This document shows positions 1-9,312 of a DNA stretch of 10,726 bases, piece after piece. Origin of the DNA: an uncultured Collinsella sp. (GTDB lineage: Bacteria; Actinomycetota; Coriobacteriia; Coriobacteriales; Coriobacteriaceae); NCBI GenBank assembly GCA_902491915.1, contig CABUJL010000063.1, positions 1-10,726 of the forward strand, read 5' to 3'. Under the pieces are notes generated by a model, which had not been told where the DNA came from, ran no database searches, and saw nothing but the letters and a program-made list of their open reading frames with translations. The translations under genes and the position numbers were made by a program. Every line of letters starts with the position of its first letter. Position 1 is the first letter of the stretch.

Positions 1-12
1 CCTGCGCAAGAC

Positions 13-38
13 GGAAAGCACATTAAGTGCTTTCCTTT
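13..38 (+). terminator. Terminator-like hairpin at left edge
   Basis: A perfect 9-bp stem (GGAAAGCAC at 13-21 with GTGCTTTCC at 27-35) encloses a 5-base loop and is followed by TTT. Weaker outer pairing (CGCAA at 5-9 with TTGCG at 37-41) may lengthen it. It probably ends a rightward gene lying outside the window. The U-tract is short, so termination efficiency is uncertain. Confidence 0.5.
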
Positions 39-159
39 GCGTGCGGAACTCGCGATAAACTTAATTACGCGCCGCTCCCCGCCCACGCCGGGCAAACATC
101 GTTGGACTTATCACTGACATGAAATAGGCGCTTGTATATCGTCCGCTAGCTTGGCACGG

Positions 160-165
160 TACAAT
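160..165 (+). promoter_or_regulatory. Candidate -10 box for rlmD
   Basis: TACAAT matches the TATAAT consensus at 5 of 6 positions and lies about 40 bases before the methyltransferase start. No convincing -35 hexamer sits 16-18 bases upstream, so this rests on the -10 alone. The same hexamer recurs before other genes in the window. The rest of 39-204 shows no gene. Confidence 0.3.
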
Positions 166-204
166 GCTTTCAGCTTTCAATTTGTAAATTAGTGGGGTTA
201 ATTC

Positions 205-1653
205 ATGGCAGAATCTCGTGCGGAGCGTAAGGCTCGTCGTGCTTTGATCGAGGCGGCTGAGGGGTCAGAGGAGAAAAAATCTTCTAAGAAATCCAAGTCG
301 TCTCAGGACGCGAAGGGTAAGTCGGCCAAGGGCAAGGCTAAGGCCAAGCGTCCCGGCTCTCGTCGGAACGAGGATAAGGCATCTCAGACTCGCTCCAAGC
401 GCTCGCATAAAGATCGGGTTTCGTCTGCGCGTAAGGCTGTGGACCCCAAGTCCCCCTGTTCGATCATGAAAGCTTGCGGTGGGTGCACGGCGCTCAATCG
501 TCCTTATAAGAAGCAGCTCGCCGCCAAGCAGGCTGCTATGGAGGAGCTTTTTGCTTCGCTTTGTGAGCGTGAGGGCATTGCTGTAGATCCTATTCGTGGC
601 ATGGGTGTCACCCTGGGCGACCCGGGTAAATATCCTGCGCCGCGTGGCTTTCGCCATAAGGCTGCCACTCCCTTTGCTCCCGGTAAGGAGGGCGCTGTCC
701 GTTGCGGTTTCTTTGAGCGCGGCACGCACAAGATCGTTGCCGTACCCGAGTGTCCTGTCGAGGCGCCGGGTGCCCGTCAGATTCTCAACGGCATCGCACG
801 CGAAGCTGAGCGTCTGCATATTCCCGCCTTTAATGAGGACAAGCATCTTGGTTTGCTTCGCTATGCCGTCGTCCGCTGCGGTTGGCGTACCGACCAGGTC
901 ATGGTTACGCTCGTGACCGCCCAGCGTGACTTACCGCATGCGCAGGAGTTCTTTGAGGCCGTCGCGGCGCTCGATCCGCATATCGTCACCGTTGCCCAAA
1001 ATATCAACGGCCGTCCCGGTAACGCCATCTTGGGTGAGGAGACTCGTATCGTCTATGGCGCCGAGTGCATGCGCGACCAGCTGCTCGGTTGCGAATTCGA
1101 TATCTCCCCTACCGCGTTCTATCAGACCAATCCGCAGCAGACCGAGCTACTCTATCAGCTCGCGATTGACGGCATGGACCTGCAGCAGGGTGACATTCTT
1201 ATGGACGCTTACTGCGGCAGCGGCACCATCGGTCTGTGCGCCGCGAAGGATGCCCGGGACAGAGGTGTCGGCATTATGCTGCTCGGCGTGGAGCGCAACC
1301 CGGCGGGCATTGCCGACGCACGTCGCAATGCCGAGCTCAACGGCCTCACCCGCAGCGCTTGGTTTATGGCCGACGATGCCACCGACTACATCCTAGATGC
1401 CGCCGATAACAACGAGCGCGTCGACGTCCTCTCCATCGACCCGCCGCGCGCCGGCTCAACGCCCGAGTTTCTTGAGGCCGCCTGCGCACTTAAGCCGCGC
1501 CGCATCACCTATATCAGCTGCAATCCCGTGACCCAAGAGCGCGACCTACACCAGCTCCTCGACGGTGGCTATCGCCTGCTCAAGATCACGCCGGTCGACA
1601 TGTTCCCTCATACCGACCACACCGAGACCGTCGCGGTCCTCGAGCGCCGCTAA
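205..1653 (+). CDS. rlmD: 23S rRNA (uracil-5-)-methyltransferase, RumA/RlmD family
   Basis: SAM-dependent RNA methyltransferase that should form 5-methyluridine in 23S rRNA. Four cysteines (C85, C91, C94, C183) match the C-x5-C-x2-C...C ligands of the family's [4Fe-4S] cluster. The catalytic domain carries FYQTNP (305-310), the SAM-binding loop DAYCGSGTIG (334-343), DPPRAG (412-417), the nucleophile C439 in ISCNP, and the likely general base E474 in HTDHTE. Length is 482 residues against about 430 in E. coli RlmD. The first 80 residues are a Lys/Ser/Ala/Arg-rich, probably disordered tail with no recognisable TRAM domain. ATG 205 is chosen because there is no internal ATG before the Fe-S motif; the preceding GTGGGG is only a weak ribosome-binding site. 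The gene appears to stand alone. Whether it modifies U1939, U747 or both (as the Gram-positive RlmCD does) cannot be read from the sequence. Confidence 0.9.
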   Translation: MAESRAERKARRALIEAAEGSEEKKSSKKSKSSQDAKGKSAKGKAKAKRPGSRRNEDKASQTRSKRSHKDRVSSARKAVDPKSPCSIMKACGGCTALNRPYKKQLAAKQAAMEELFASLCEREGIAVDPIRGMGVTLGDPGKYPAPRGFRHKAATPFAPGKEGAVRCGFFERGTHKIVAVPECPVEAPGARQILNGIAREAERLHIPAFNEDKHLGLLRYAVVRCGWRTDQVMVTLVTAQRDLPHAQEFFEAVAALDPHIVTVAQNINGRPGNAILGEETRIVYGAECMRDQLLGCEFDISPTAFYQTNPQQTELLYQLAIDGMDLQQGDILMDAYCGSGTIGLCAAKDARDRGVGIMLLGVERNPAGIADARRNAELNGLTRSAWFMADDATDYILDAADNNERVDVLSIDPPRAGSTPEFLEAACALKPRRITYISCNPVTQERDLHQLLDGGYRLLKITPVDMFPHTDHTETVAVLERR

Positions 1654-1666
1654 TTCTCCGGCACGG

Positions 1667-1700
1667 GAAAGGGGGCGGCCCGCCTGGACCGCCCCCTTTC
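1667..1700. terminator. Shared terminator between convergent genes
   Basis: A perfect 12-bp GC-rich stem, GAAAGGGGGCGG (1667-1678) with CCGCCCCCTTTC (1689-1700), has a 10-base loop. It lies 13 bases after the methyltransferase stop and 19 bases after the PHP gene stop on the other strand. A-rich and T-rich ends within the stem suit bidirectional termination, although the free U-tract is short on both sides. Confidence 0.75.
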
Positions 1701-1719
1701 ATTGGGCATATGAGTCTCG

Positions 1720-2541
1720 TTACATCCCCTTGCGCAGGTCGCATACGCCGGCTGCCGCCATCTCGCGCAGCAGCGTCTCGCGGTCGCGCGTCACGATCAG
1801 GTCCAGCGGGAAGTGAATCTCGTCGAGCAACTTGCGGGCGTGCTCGAGCTTGCCAATGGCCATACCAATGTGGGCATCGGTCGACACACCAATACCCACG
1901 CCCAGCTCGGCGCAGCGCTCGGCAATCTTGCGGCATACGGCCCAATGCTCAGTGTCGGCACCGTGCTCAAGACTATGGTTATTGATCTCAATGATCTTGT
2001 GCTTGGCCTTGGCCGCCAGCAGCACCTCATCGATATCGAACGGCACGCCCGAACGACCCGTATGCCCAAGCATGAACACCTTGGGGTGCTCCAGGGCATT
2101 GATGTACATCTGGGTCGTTTGGGTGAGCGTCGCGCCTTCGGCAAACTGTGGATTATGCACGCTTGCCACCAAATAATCCAAATTACGCGTCACCAAATCG
2201 AACAGCGAATGCTGGCGACTGTACGAATCGCCGGCAATATCGAGCGACACGGGAATGTCCTCGCCAAACAAGCTTCCGTCCAGCGAAACGATATCGACCT
2301 CGGCGCCGCGAAGCACCAGCACGCCGCTCCAAATGCGCGGCCAGATATCCTGGTTAATAAAGAACTGGAAACTGCGCAGGTCGTTGGGGCAAGCCGTAAC
2401 CATAGAACTCAGATGGTCGGCAGATCCGAGCACCTGCAGGCCACGTTCCGCCGCCCAGTACACATTCTCCTCAATGGTTGAGTACGCGTGCGCGGAGAAC
2501 AGCGTATGAGTATGAATATCACAAGAAAGAAGGTAGGGCAT
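1720..2541 (-). CDS. PHP-domain phosphatase, YcdX-like
   Basis: A 273-residue metal-dependent phosphoesterase of the PHP superfamily, expected to bind three metal ions and hydrolyse a phosphoester in the cytoplasm; the physiological substrate is not known. All nine metal-ligand positions of the E. coli YcdX type can be matched in order: H10 and H12 (DIHTHT), H18 (SAHAYST), H43 (SADH), E81, H129 (VHNP), H160 (GHTG), and D222 and H224 (STDAHIG). The ATG at 2541 follows an AGGAG ribosome-binding site with a 5-base gap. It is monocistronic, with a terminator shared with rlmD downstream and a candidate promoter upstream. The complete ligand set argues for an active enzyme rather than histidinol-phosphatase (HisK), though that related family remains an alternative. 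Confidence 0.9.
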   Translation of the reverse strand: MPYLLSCDIHTHTLFSAHAYSTIEENVYWAAERGLQVLGSADHLSSMVTACPNDLRSFQFFINQDIWPRIWSGVLVLRGAEVDIVSLDGSLFGEDIPVSLDIAGDSYSRQHSLFDLVTRNLDYLVASVHNPQFAEGATLTQTTQMYINALEHPKVFMLGHTGRSGVPFDIDEVLLAAKAKHKIIEINNHSLEHGADTEHWAVCRKIAERCAELGVGIGVSTDAHIGMAIGKLEHARKLLDEIHFPLDLIVTRDRETLLREMAAAGVCDLRKGM

Positions 2542-2578
2542 CGGGTCTCCTTATCCGGTATGGCTGTCGCGTATATTC

Positions 2579-2608
2579 ATTGTACGCATAGCTTTCGGCA
2601 GTCGTAAA
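2579..2608 (-). promoter_or_regulatory. Candidate promoter of the PHP gene
   Basis: Reading the minus strand, TTTACG (2603-2608) and TACAAT (2579-2584) are separated by 18 bases and match the -35 and -10 consensus at 4/6 and 5/6 positions. Transcription would begin about 30 bases before the start codon. This is inferred from sequence alone. Confidence 0.4.
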
Positions 2609-2641
2609 ACTGCTTCATCCCAACCACACAACGGCACAGAC

Positions 2642-2672
2642 AACGGGGTCTGGCTTTAAACCAAACCCCGTT
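2642..2672 (-). terminator. Terminator of the aminotransferase gene
   Basis: An 8-bp stem AACGGGGT (2642-2649) with ACCCCGTT (2665-2672) continues inward through TGG/CCA after one mismatch. It begins 34 bases downstream of the aminotransferase stop. The minus-strand tail (GTTGTC) is only weakly U-rich. Confidence 0.6.
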
Positions 2673-2706
2673 TCACGTAAAACATTGTAAGCAGAGCGCT
2701 TTACTT

Positions 2707-3891
2707 TTAACGATACTCGTCGGCCAGCTGCTTCCAGGCGGGCAGTGAGTTAACAATAGTCTTGTAGCTCACACAGAAGCCCAAGCGGAACCAGCCCGGC
2801 ATACCAAAACTGTCCGAGGGCACCGCGAGCAGCTCATACTTCTTCGCGCGCTCGCAGAAAGCGTTCGCATCGGGCTCCAGCGCCTTCACCCACAGGTAGA
2901 ATGCACCATCCGGCTCAACATAGGTGTAGCCGTACTCCGCTAGTGCATCGGTAAGCGCGGTGCGGTTGCGTGCATAGGCCTCAACGTCACTCGGCTCATC
3001 GATGCAGTCGATAATTACGCGCTGGAAGAGCGCCGGCGCGCACACGAAGCCCAGCGTACGGGCGGCACCCGCAACAGCCGGCATCAGACGCGCAGCCTGC
3101 GGATTGGTGTTGGGAACCAAAATCCAACCCACGCGCTCGCCCGGCAGCGACAGCGACTTGGAATACGAGTAGCACACGATGGTGTGCTCGTAGATCGAAG
3201 GCACCCAAGGCACCTCGGCGCCATAGACAATCTCGCGATACGGCTCATCCGAGATGAGCATAATCGGGTTCTCGGGATCGCGCTTGGCGTTGACCTCGCG
3301 TAAAACACTGGCCAGTCGCGTCAGCGTGTCGCGCGTATACACGGCGCCGGTCGGGTTATTCGGCGAGTCGATGATGACGGCAGTCGTCTTATCGGTAATC
3401 GCCTTGAGCACGTTGCCCACACTCAGCTGGAACGTATCTTCATTGGCGAGCGCCTCGACACACGTACAGCCGGCTTTCTCAATCCACACGCGATACTCCG
3501 GGAAGTACGGTGCAATGACGATAACCTCATCGCCCGGGTTCGTAACGGAGTTGAGCGTGCAGGTGAGCGAAGCCGCGGCGCCCACGGTCATAAAGACATC
3601 CTTGCCCTCATAACTCGTACCAAAGCGGCGGTTGAGCGACTCAGCCACGGCGGTACGGCACTGCGGCAGGCCCGGTGCGGGCGTGTATCCGTGCAGCTGG
3701 TCACTCGGCAGCTCCAAGGCCTTCTTAATGGACTCCGCCACGGCAGCGGGCGCCGGAACGCTCGGGTTACCCAGCGAAAAATCGAATACATTTTCCGCAC
3801 CAATCTGCGCCTTGCGCTCAAGGCCATAGCTAAAAATCTCGCGGATGATGGAGCTTTCCGCACCGCGAGCATACATAGTTTCGTTGATCAT
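2707..3891 (-). CDS. PLP-dependent aminotransferase, class I/II
   Basis: A 394-residue fold-type I aminotransferase of the aspartate aminotransferase superfamily, transferring an amino group to a 2-oxo acid through pyridoxal phosphate. Visible landmarks are HGYTPAPG (67-74) with the PLP-contact tyrosine, DSPNNPTG (175-182) with N179, SDEPY (214-218) with D215 and Y218, the Schiff-base lysine K245 in SYSKSLSLPGERVG, and the carboxylate-binding arginine R369 in FRLGF. The amino-acid substrate cannot be told from these motifs. The frame stays open to an ATG at 3990, but that start would translate half of the upstream palindrome. I choose ATG 3891 because it follows AAAGGGGAAC and because the protein then begins with family-like sequence. 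A terminator and the palindrome separate it from ftsH, so it is probably its own transcription unit. Confidence 0.9.
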   Translation of the reverse strand: MINETMYARGAESSIIREIFSYGLERKAQIGAENVFDFSLGNPSVPAPAAVAESIKKALELPSDQLHGYTPAPGLPQCRTAVAESLNRRFGTSYEGKDVFMTVGAAASLTCTLNSVTNPGDEVIVIAPYFPEYRVWIEKAGCTCVEALANEDTFQLSVGNVLKAITDKTTAVIIDSPNNPTGAVYTRDTLTRLASVLREVNAKRDPENPIMLISDEPYREIVYGAEVPWVPSIYEHTIVCYSYSKSLSLPGERVGWILVPNTNPQAARLMPAVAGAARTLGFVCAPALFQRVIIDCIDEPSDVEAYARNRTALTDALAEYGYTYVEPDGAFYLWVKALEPDANAFCERAKKYELLAVPSDSFGMPGWFRLGFCVSYKTIVNSLPAWKQLADEYR

Positions 3892-3915
3892 CTGTTCCCC
3901 TTTCGCATAGGCGCT

Positions 3916-3921
3916 ATTGTA
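3916..3921 (-). promoter_or_regulatory. Candidate -10 box for the aminotransferase gene
   Basis: TACAAT on the minus strand, within GCGTACAAT, lies about 25 bases before the preferred start at 3891. The PHP gene promoter carries the same GCGTACAAT context. No good -35 hexamer is visible at 16-18 bases. Confidence 0.35.
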
Positions 3922-3950
3922 CGCTTTAGCCGAGCAAAGCGCCGCAGCAA

Positions 3951-4012
3951 TGTTGATTGGGAACAGACTTAAATGCGTGAAAACGCTCATTTAAGTCTGT
4001 CCCCAATCAACA
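3951..4012. repeat. 62-bp near-perfect palindrome, REP-like
   Basis: The 25-base left arm (3951-3975) and right arm (3988-4012) are reverse complements except for one base (A3962 where G is expected). The centre folds further as CGT-GAAA-ACG with a two-base bulge, giving a GNRA-type tetraloop. The inner arm contains ACAGACTTAAATG and its complement. The overall look, with GGGGACAGACTTAAATG in the intact arm, resembles the short palindromes mobilised by REP-associated tyrosine transposases; that family link is from memory and unverified. No transposase gene and no second copy occur in the window. It sits directly against the U-tract of the ftsH terminator and upstream of the aminotransferase promoter. 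Confidence 0.8.
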
Positions 4013-4051
4013 AAAAGAAAAAGCCTCCGCAGGTTTCCCCGCGGAGGCTTT
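4013..4051 (-). terminator. Intrinsic terminator of the tilS-hpt-ftsH cluster
   Basis: A perfect 11-bp stem AAAGCCTCCGC (4020-4030) with GCGGAGGCTTT (4041-4051) begins 11 bases past the ftsH stop. On the minus strand it runs into TTTTTCTTTTTG, a strong U-tract. This is one of the clearest terminators in the window. Confidence 0.9.
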
Positions 4052-4062
4052 CACCACAAAGA

Positions 4063-6201
<2,139 letters not shown>

Positions 6202-6202
6202 C

Positions 6203-6751
6203 TTACGAATAAACCTCCGGTTTCAAAATGCCCAGATACGGAAGGTTACGATAGCGCTCGGCATAGTCGAGGCCGTAGCCCACCACAAAGGCATCGGGGC
6301 AATGGGTTCCAACATACTTGGGCGTGATGGCCGAGGTGCGGTCCTCAACGTCCTTCCACAGGAAGGCAGCGACCTCCAGCGAAGCGGGCTTGCGGCTCTC
6401 GAGGTTCTTCATCAGATACTTGAGCGTCAGGCCCGAGTCCAGAATGTCCTCGACGATCAGCACGTCGCGACCGCGGATGTCGATATCCAGGTCCTTAATG
6501 ATACGCACGATACCCGAGGACTTCACGCCGTCGCCATAGCTCGAAACAGCCATGAAATCGATGTTGGTCGGCAGCTCGATCTTGCGCATCAGGTCGCCCA
6601 TAAAGACCACGGCGCCGCGCAGGACCGCAATCAGCACCAGATCCTTACCCGCGTAGTCACGAGTAATCTGCTCGCCTAGGCGAGAGACGATACCGTCGAT
6701 ATCCTCCTGCGTAAACAGAACCTTCTCGATATCCGGATGTTGAGAAGCCAT
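6203..6751 (-). CDS. hpt: Hypoxanthine phosphoribosyltransferase
   Basis: Purine-salvage enzyme that joins hypoxanthine (usually also guanine) to PRPP to give IMP (or GMP) in the cytoplasm. At 182 residues it has normal family length. Features seen are LRGA (44-47), the flexible-loop SSYGDG (70-75), the PRPP-binding signature VEDILDSGLTL (100-110) with acidic pair E101/D102 and probable catalytic base D105, the purine-contact K133, and the aromatic/acidic FVVGYGLDYAERYRN (155-169). ATG 6751 follows AAAGGG with a 5-base gap. It stands between tilS and ftsH on the same strand; the stop at 6203-6205 is one base from the ftsH start. A full set of motifs leaves little doubt about the family, though xanthine use cannot be excluded. 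Confidence 0.95.
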   Translation of the reverse strand: MASQHPDIEKVLFTQEDIDGIVSRLGEQITRDYAGKDLVLIAVLRGAVVFMGDLMRKIELPTNIDFMAVSSYGDGVKSSGIVRIIKDLDIDIRGRDVLIVEDILDSGLTLKYLMKNLESRKPASLEVAAFLWKDVEDRTSAITPKYVGTHCPDAFVVGYGLDYAERYRNLPYLGILKPEVYS

Positions 6752-6807
6752 GACAACCCTTTCTTGTGCTTATCGCCCACACACCGCCGTATGGACGCGA
6801 ACTTCAC

Positions 6808-6837
6808 ATTCTAGCAGCGCACGGGGTATATTTTCCA
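6808..6837 (-). promoter_or_regulatory. Possible internal promoter for hpt-ftsH
   Basis: On the minus strand TGGAAA (6832-6837) and TAGAAT (6808-6813) are 18 bases apart, matching consensus at 4/6 and 5/6 positions. It would allow hpt-ftsH to be expressed apart from tilS. The same bases lie inside the open frame behind the tilS stop, so either reading is possible. Confidence 0.3.
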
Positions 6838-6898
6838 GCCCGTACGCCATCAGCGCGGGAATACCGTCAACGTCGCACAGAATAGCTGGCGTGGGACG

Positions 6899-8440
6899 CT
6901 ATTCCGCATCGACCACACGAAGCAGATACGCCACGCGCGTTGCGGCCGTGCATTTAAAACGTTCGTCCGTGCGAACGCCTGCGACCCATACCACGGCACC
7001 TCCCGGAGCCGTTCTCACCACGGGAACGCCTGCGCGCTCAGAAACGGGAATACGAGCCTCGTTGAGTAGGTCGGATACCTTCTTACTTCGCCCACTCATG
7101 CCCAACGGACACATCACATCCCCCGGCACGGGACCGTCTACCCACAGACGCGCCAAACGCGCCTCGGCGGGAATCTCCCCGCGCGAGCCGGCGAGCATCC
7201 GTTCGCTATCGCGATCGGCAAAGCCCAGCGTCGCGGCATCCACCATAGCGACCACCCCTCCGGCACCCGCAAGTTCGCGGGCACGGCGCACAATATCACA
7301 CCCCGGCTCCACAGCCATCGGCTCTGCCACCAGGATGCGGCCCGCCCCCAGCGGCAATCGACCGGGAATGGTGACCCAATCGGCAACTAACCCCTCGCGC
7401 GCCGCCGGGGCCTTGAATGACAGCATGCCAAACTCCACGCGCGCATCGATTCCCGCCGGCAGCGTGACCGAACCCGAGCCCTCGGCGACACAGGCGAGCA
7501 CGCGCTCCACATGCCGCATCTCCGGGCGAGCGTCGGGGTCGATACGCTTAATTGCCAGTCGCACCATGCGCCGAGCAATCACCACCTCGGCCGCGGCCAG
7601 TCGGCGAGCGTCGAGGACCAGTGCGCCCACCGCCTCCTTACGCAGGCAGCTTCGAAACGCCTGTGCGGAAAGCTGGGAAAGAAAGGCATCCTCATCGCCT
7701 AAGATCTCGCAGGCGGCGCCAATCGTCTTGCAGACGCTCGCGTTGCGCTGCGCCACCACCGGCATCACTCGATGGCGCACGTAGTTACGCAAGTACGACA
7801 CGTCCTCGTTGCTCTCGTCCTCTCGCCACGGCTGACCATGCACCTGCAGATAGCCCACGAGCTCATCATGAGTCAGGTCGAGCAAGGGACGCACCACGAT
7901 GTTCCTCCGGCGAGGAATGCTCGATAGGCCAGCGGGGCCCGAACCCTTAATCGCGTTCATCAAAAACGTTTCCGCCCGATCAGAAGACGTGTGCGCAGTG
8001 CAGATACGAGCCGCCGTTCGCGGTGCCCCCGTCTGGTCGCAGAGCTCGCGGACATACCCCCGCGCCGCGGCATAGCGCACCTCGCGGGCAGCCGCCTCGA
8101 TATTGCCCGATTCATCATCAAAATAGGCATGCTCAACACACAGCGGCAAGCCATATTGTGCGCATAGGCCGCGCACAAAGGCCTCGTCGCCATCGGATGC
8201 CTCACCGCGCAGATGATGGTTCACATGCAGCACGTGCAGTCGCTCGCGCGCGATGGGAGCTACACCACGCCCATCCTGAATATCCAACTTTGATGTGCAC
8301 GCCATAAGGAGCAAAGCCGTCGAGTCCGCGCCACCTGATACCATGAGCACCACGGGGGCAGCCGTCTGCCGCGTTGCCAGAGCTTTATCATCAGCCCACG
8401 ATGCAGCATGGTGTCCATAATGCTGAGATACCGTTGGCAT
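6899..8440 (-). CDS. tilS: tRNA(Ile)-lysidine synthetase
   Basis: Attaches lysine to the C34 wobble base of the AUA-reading tRNA-Ile in an ATP-dependent reaction, changing its amino-acid and codon identity. The 513-residue protein has the N-type ATP pyrophosphatase P-loop SGGADS (35-40), LHVNHHLRG (71-79), TAHTSSDRAET (148-158), RPLL (184-187), the family segment EDESNEDVSYLRNYVRH (207-223), and a full C-terminal domain with GRSKKVSDLLNEARIP (450-465). In the third motif the usual D-D-Q reads S-D-R; D154 and E157 remain. ATG 8440 follows a perfect AGGAGG with a 6-base gap. It leads the cluster with hpt and ftsH and is divergent from the MBL-fold gene. The frame stays open for 42 codons past its TAG stop. 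Confidence 0.95.
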   Translation of the reverse strand: MPTVSQHYGHHAASWADDKALATRQTAAPVVLMVSGGADSTALLLMACTSKLDIQDGRGVAPIARERLHVLHVNHHLRGEASDGDEAFVRGLCAQYGLPLCVEHAYFDDESGNIEAAAREVRYAAARGYVRELCDQTGAPRTAARICTAHTSSDRAETFLMNAIKGSGPAGLSSIPRRRNIVVRPLLDLTHDELVGYLQVHGQPWREDESNEDVSYLRNYVRHRVMPVVAQRNASVCKTIGAACEILGDEDAFLSQLSAQAFRSCLRKEAVGALVLDARRLAAAEVVIARRMVRLAIKRIDPDARPEMRHVERVLACVAEGSGSVTLPAGIDARVEFGMLSFKAPAAREGLVADWVTIPGRLPLGAGRILVAEPMAVEPGCDIVRRARELAGAGGVVAMVDAATLGFADRDSERMLAGSRGEIPAEARLARLWVDGPVPGDVMCPLGMSGRSKKVSDLLNEARIPVSERAGVPVVRTAPGGAVVWVAGVRTDERFKCTAATRVAYLLRVVDAE

Positions 8441-8468
8441 TTGCTTCCTCCTCTATTCGTTCGCACCC

Positions 8469-8474
8469 ATTGTA
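8469..8474 (-). promoter_or_regulatory. Candidate -10 box of the tilS operon
   Basis: TACAAT on the minus strand lies 28 bases before the tilS start, giving a leader of about 20 bases that includes the AGGAGG site. The -35 region is weak. It falls within the 48-bp space between the divergent tilS and MBL-fold genes, so their start signals overlap. Confidence 0.35.
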
Positions 8475-8488
8475 TCCTTTGGAATCTT

Positions 8489-9298
8489 ATGTCTCGTCTG
8501 CACCTTCATATCCTTGGCAGCGGCTCAAAAGGCAACTGCGCGCTCATCGAAGGCCCCCGGGGGCTCATCATGATTGACGACGGTCTTTCTCGCCGCGAGA
8601 CATTAAAGCGCATGACAGAACTGGGACTCTCGGCAGACAACGTCTCGGCTCTTCTCATTACTCATGAGCATACCGATCACATCAAGGGCCTCGATGTCTG
8701 GTGCAAGCACTGGCACGGCCCCCTCTTTGCCAGCAGGGGCACACTTTCGAGCAAAGAAAATCTTTCGCATCTGTCTGTCGAGGAATTCGATCCCGGTGAC
8801 ACCCTATCCATTGCCGGCATCCAGGTGCAAACCTACTCAACATCACACGATGTCATAAATCCAGTCGGCTATCGATTCGACGCCCTCGATGATTCCATCG
8901 GCTTTGCCACCGACACCGGAGAGCTATCGAGCCAGGCCATGAACACCCTCAAAGATTGTCGAGTCCTCGCGCTCGAAAGCAACCACGATGTGACCATGCT
9001 GCGCGAGGGAGAATATCCCCGCTTTCTTCAGGAGCGCATCCTATCTACAAAAGGGCATCTGTCCAACGATCAGGCCGCCGAAGCCGCACGCGAGCTTGTT
9101 ACCGATCGCACCGAACAGCTCATTGCCATGCATATCAGCCAAGATAACAATCGCCCGAGTCTTACCGTCAAAAACTATGCCAAAGCTCTAGCCGCAACCC
9201 TGGATGACGAGGTCGGCAGCTCCGCCACCCTTCTCCAAGGATCGCGAAATCTCTCGATACGCCCCGCAAGCCAGTATCGGCCAGCAACCATTCAATAG
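8489..9298 (+). CDS. Metallo-beta-lactamase-fold hydrolase, YycJ-like
   Basis: A 269-residue metallo-beta-lactamase-superfamily protein that should bind two metal ions and hydrolyse a phosphoester or nucleic-acid substrate; the related YycJ/WalJ proteins have been linked to DNA handling and to the WalRK region in Firmicutes. Metal-binding motifs are HEHTDH (59-64), SHD (119-121), D142 in TDTGE, H166 in ESNHD, H190 in GHLSN and H215 in MHIS. The glycine-rich start LGSGSKGN (9-16) is typical of the YycJ group. The frame is open back to an ATG at 8408, but that would overlap tilS and add 27 non-family residues, so I take ATG 8489. Its ribosome-binding site is weak (TTTGGAA). No two-component genes lie nearby, so a WalRK role is not supported here. 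Confidence 0.88.
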   Translation: MSRLHLHILGSGSKGNCALIEGPRGLIMIDDGLSRRETLKRMTELGLSADNVSALLITHEHTDHIKGLDVWCKHWHGPLFASRGTLSSKENLSHLSVEEFDPGDTLSIAGIQVQTYSTSHDVINPVGYRFDALDDSIGFATDTGELSSQAMNTLKDCRVLALESNHDVTMLREGEYPRFLQERILSTKGHLSNDQAAEAARELVTDRTEQLIAMHISQDNNRPSLTVKNYAKALAATLDDEVGSSATLLQGSRNLSIRPASQYRPATIQ

Positions 9299-9312
9299 AC
9301 TGTCCTAAACAG

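Noticed and set aside
152..168. Sigma-54-like promoter (TGGCACG then TGC) before rlmD
   Set aside because: The GG and GC elements are 11 bases apart instead of the strict 10, and sigma-54 is not expected in actinomycetes.
1813..2481. Plus-strand open frame of 222 codons opposite the PHP gene
   Set aside because: The minus strand has all nine metal ligands of a PHP enzyme in order; the plus frame shows no family motif.
6750..7784. Plus-strand open frame of 344 codons opposite tilS and the tilS-hpt gap
   Set aside because: Ser/Arg/Thr-rich composition typical of an antisense shadow, and it overlaps the well-supported tilS.
8408..8488. N-terminal extension of the MBL-fold protein from ATG 8408
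   Set aside because: It would overlap the tilS start, has no ribosome-binding site and adds residues before the conserved LGSGSKGN beginning.
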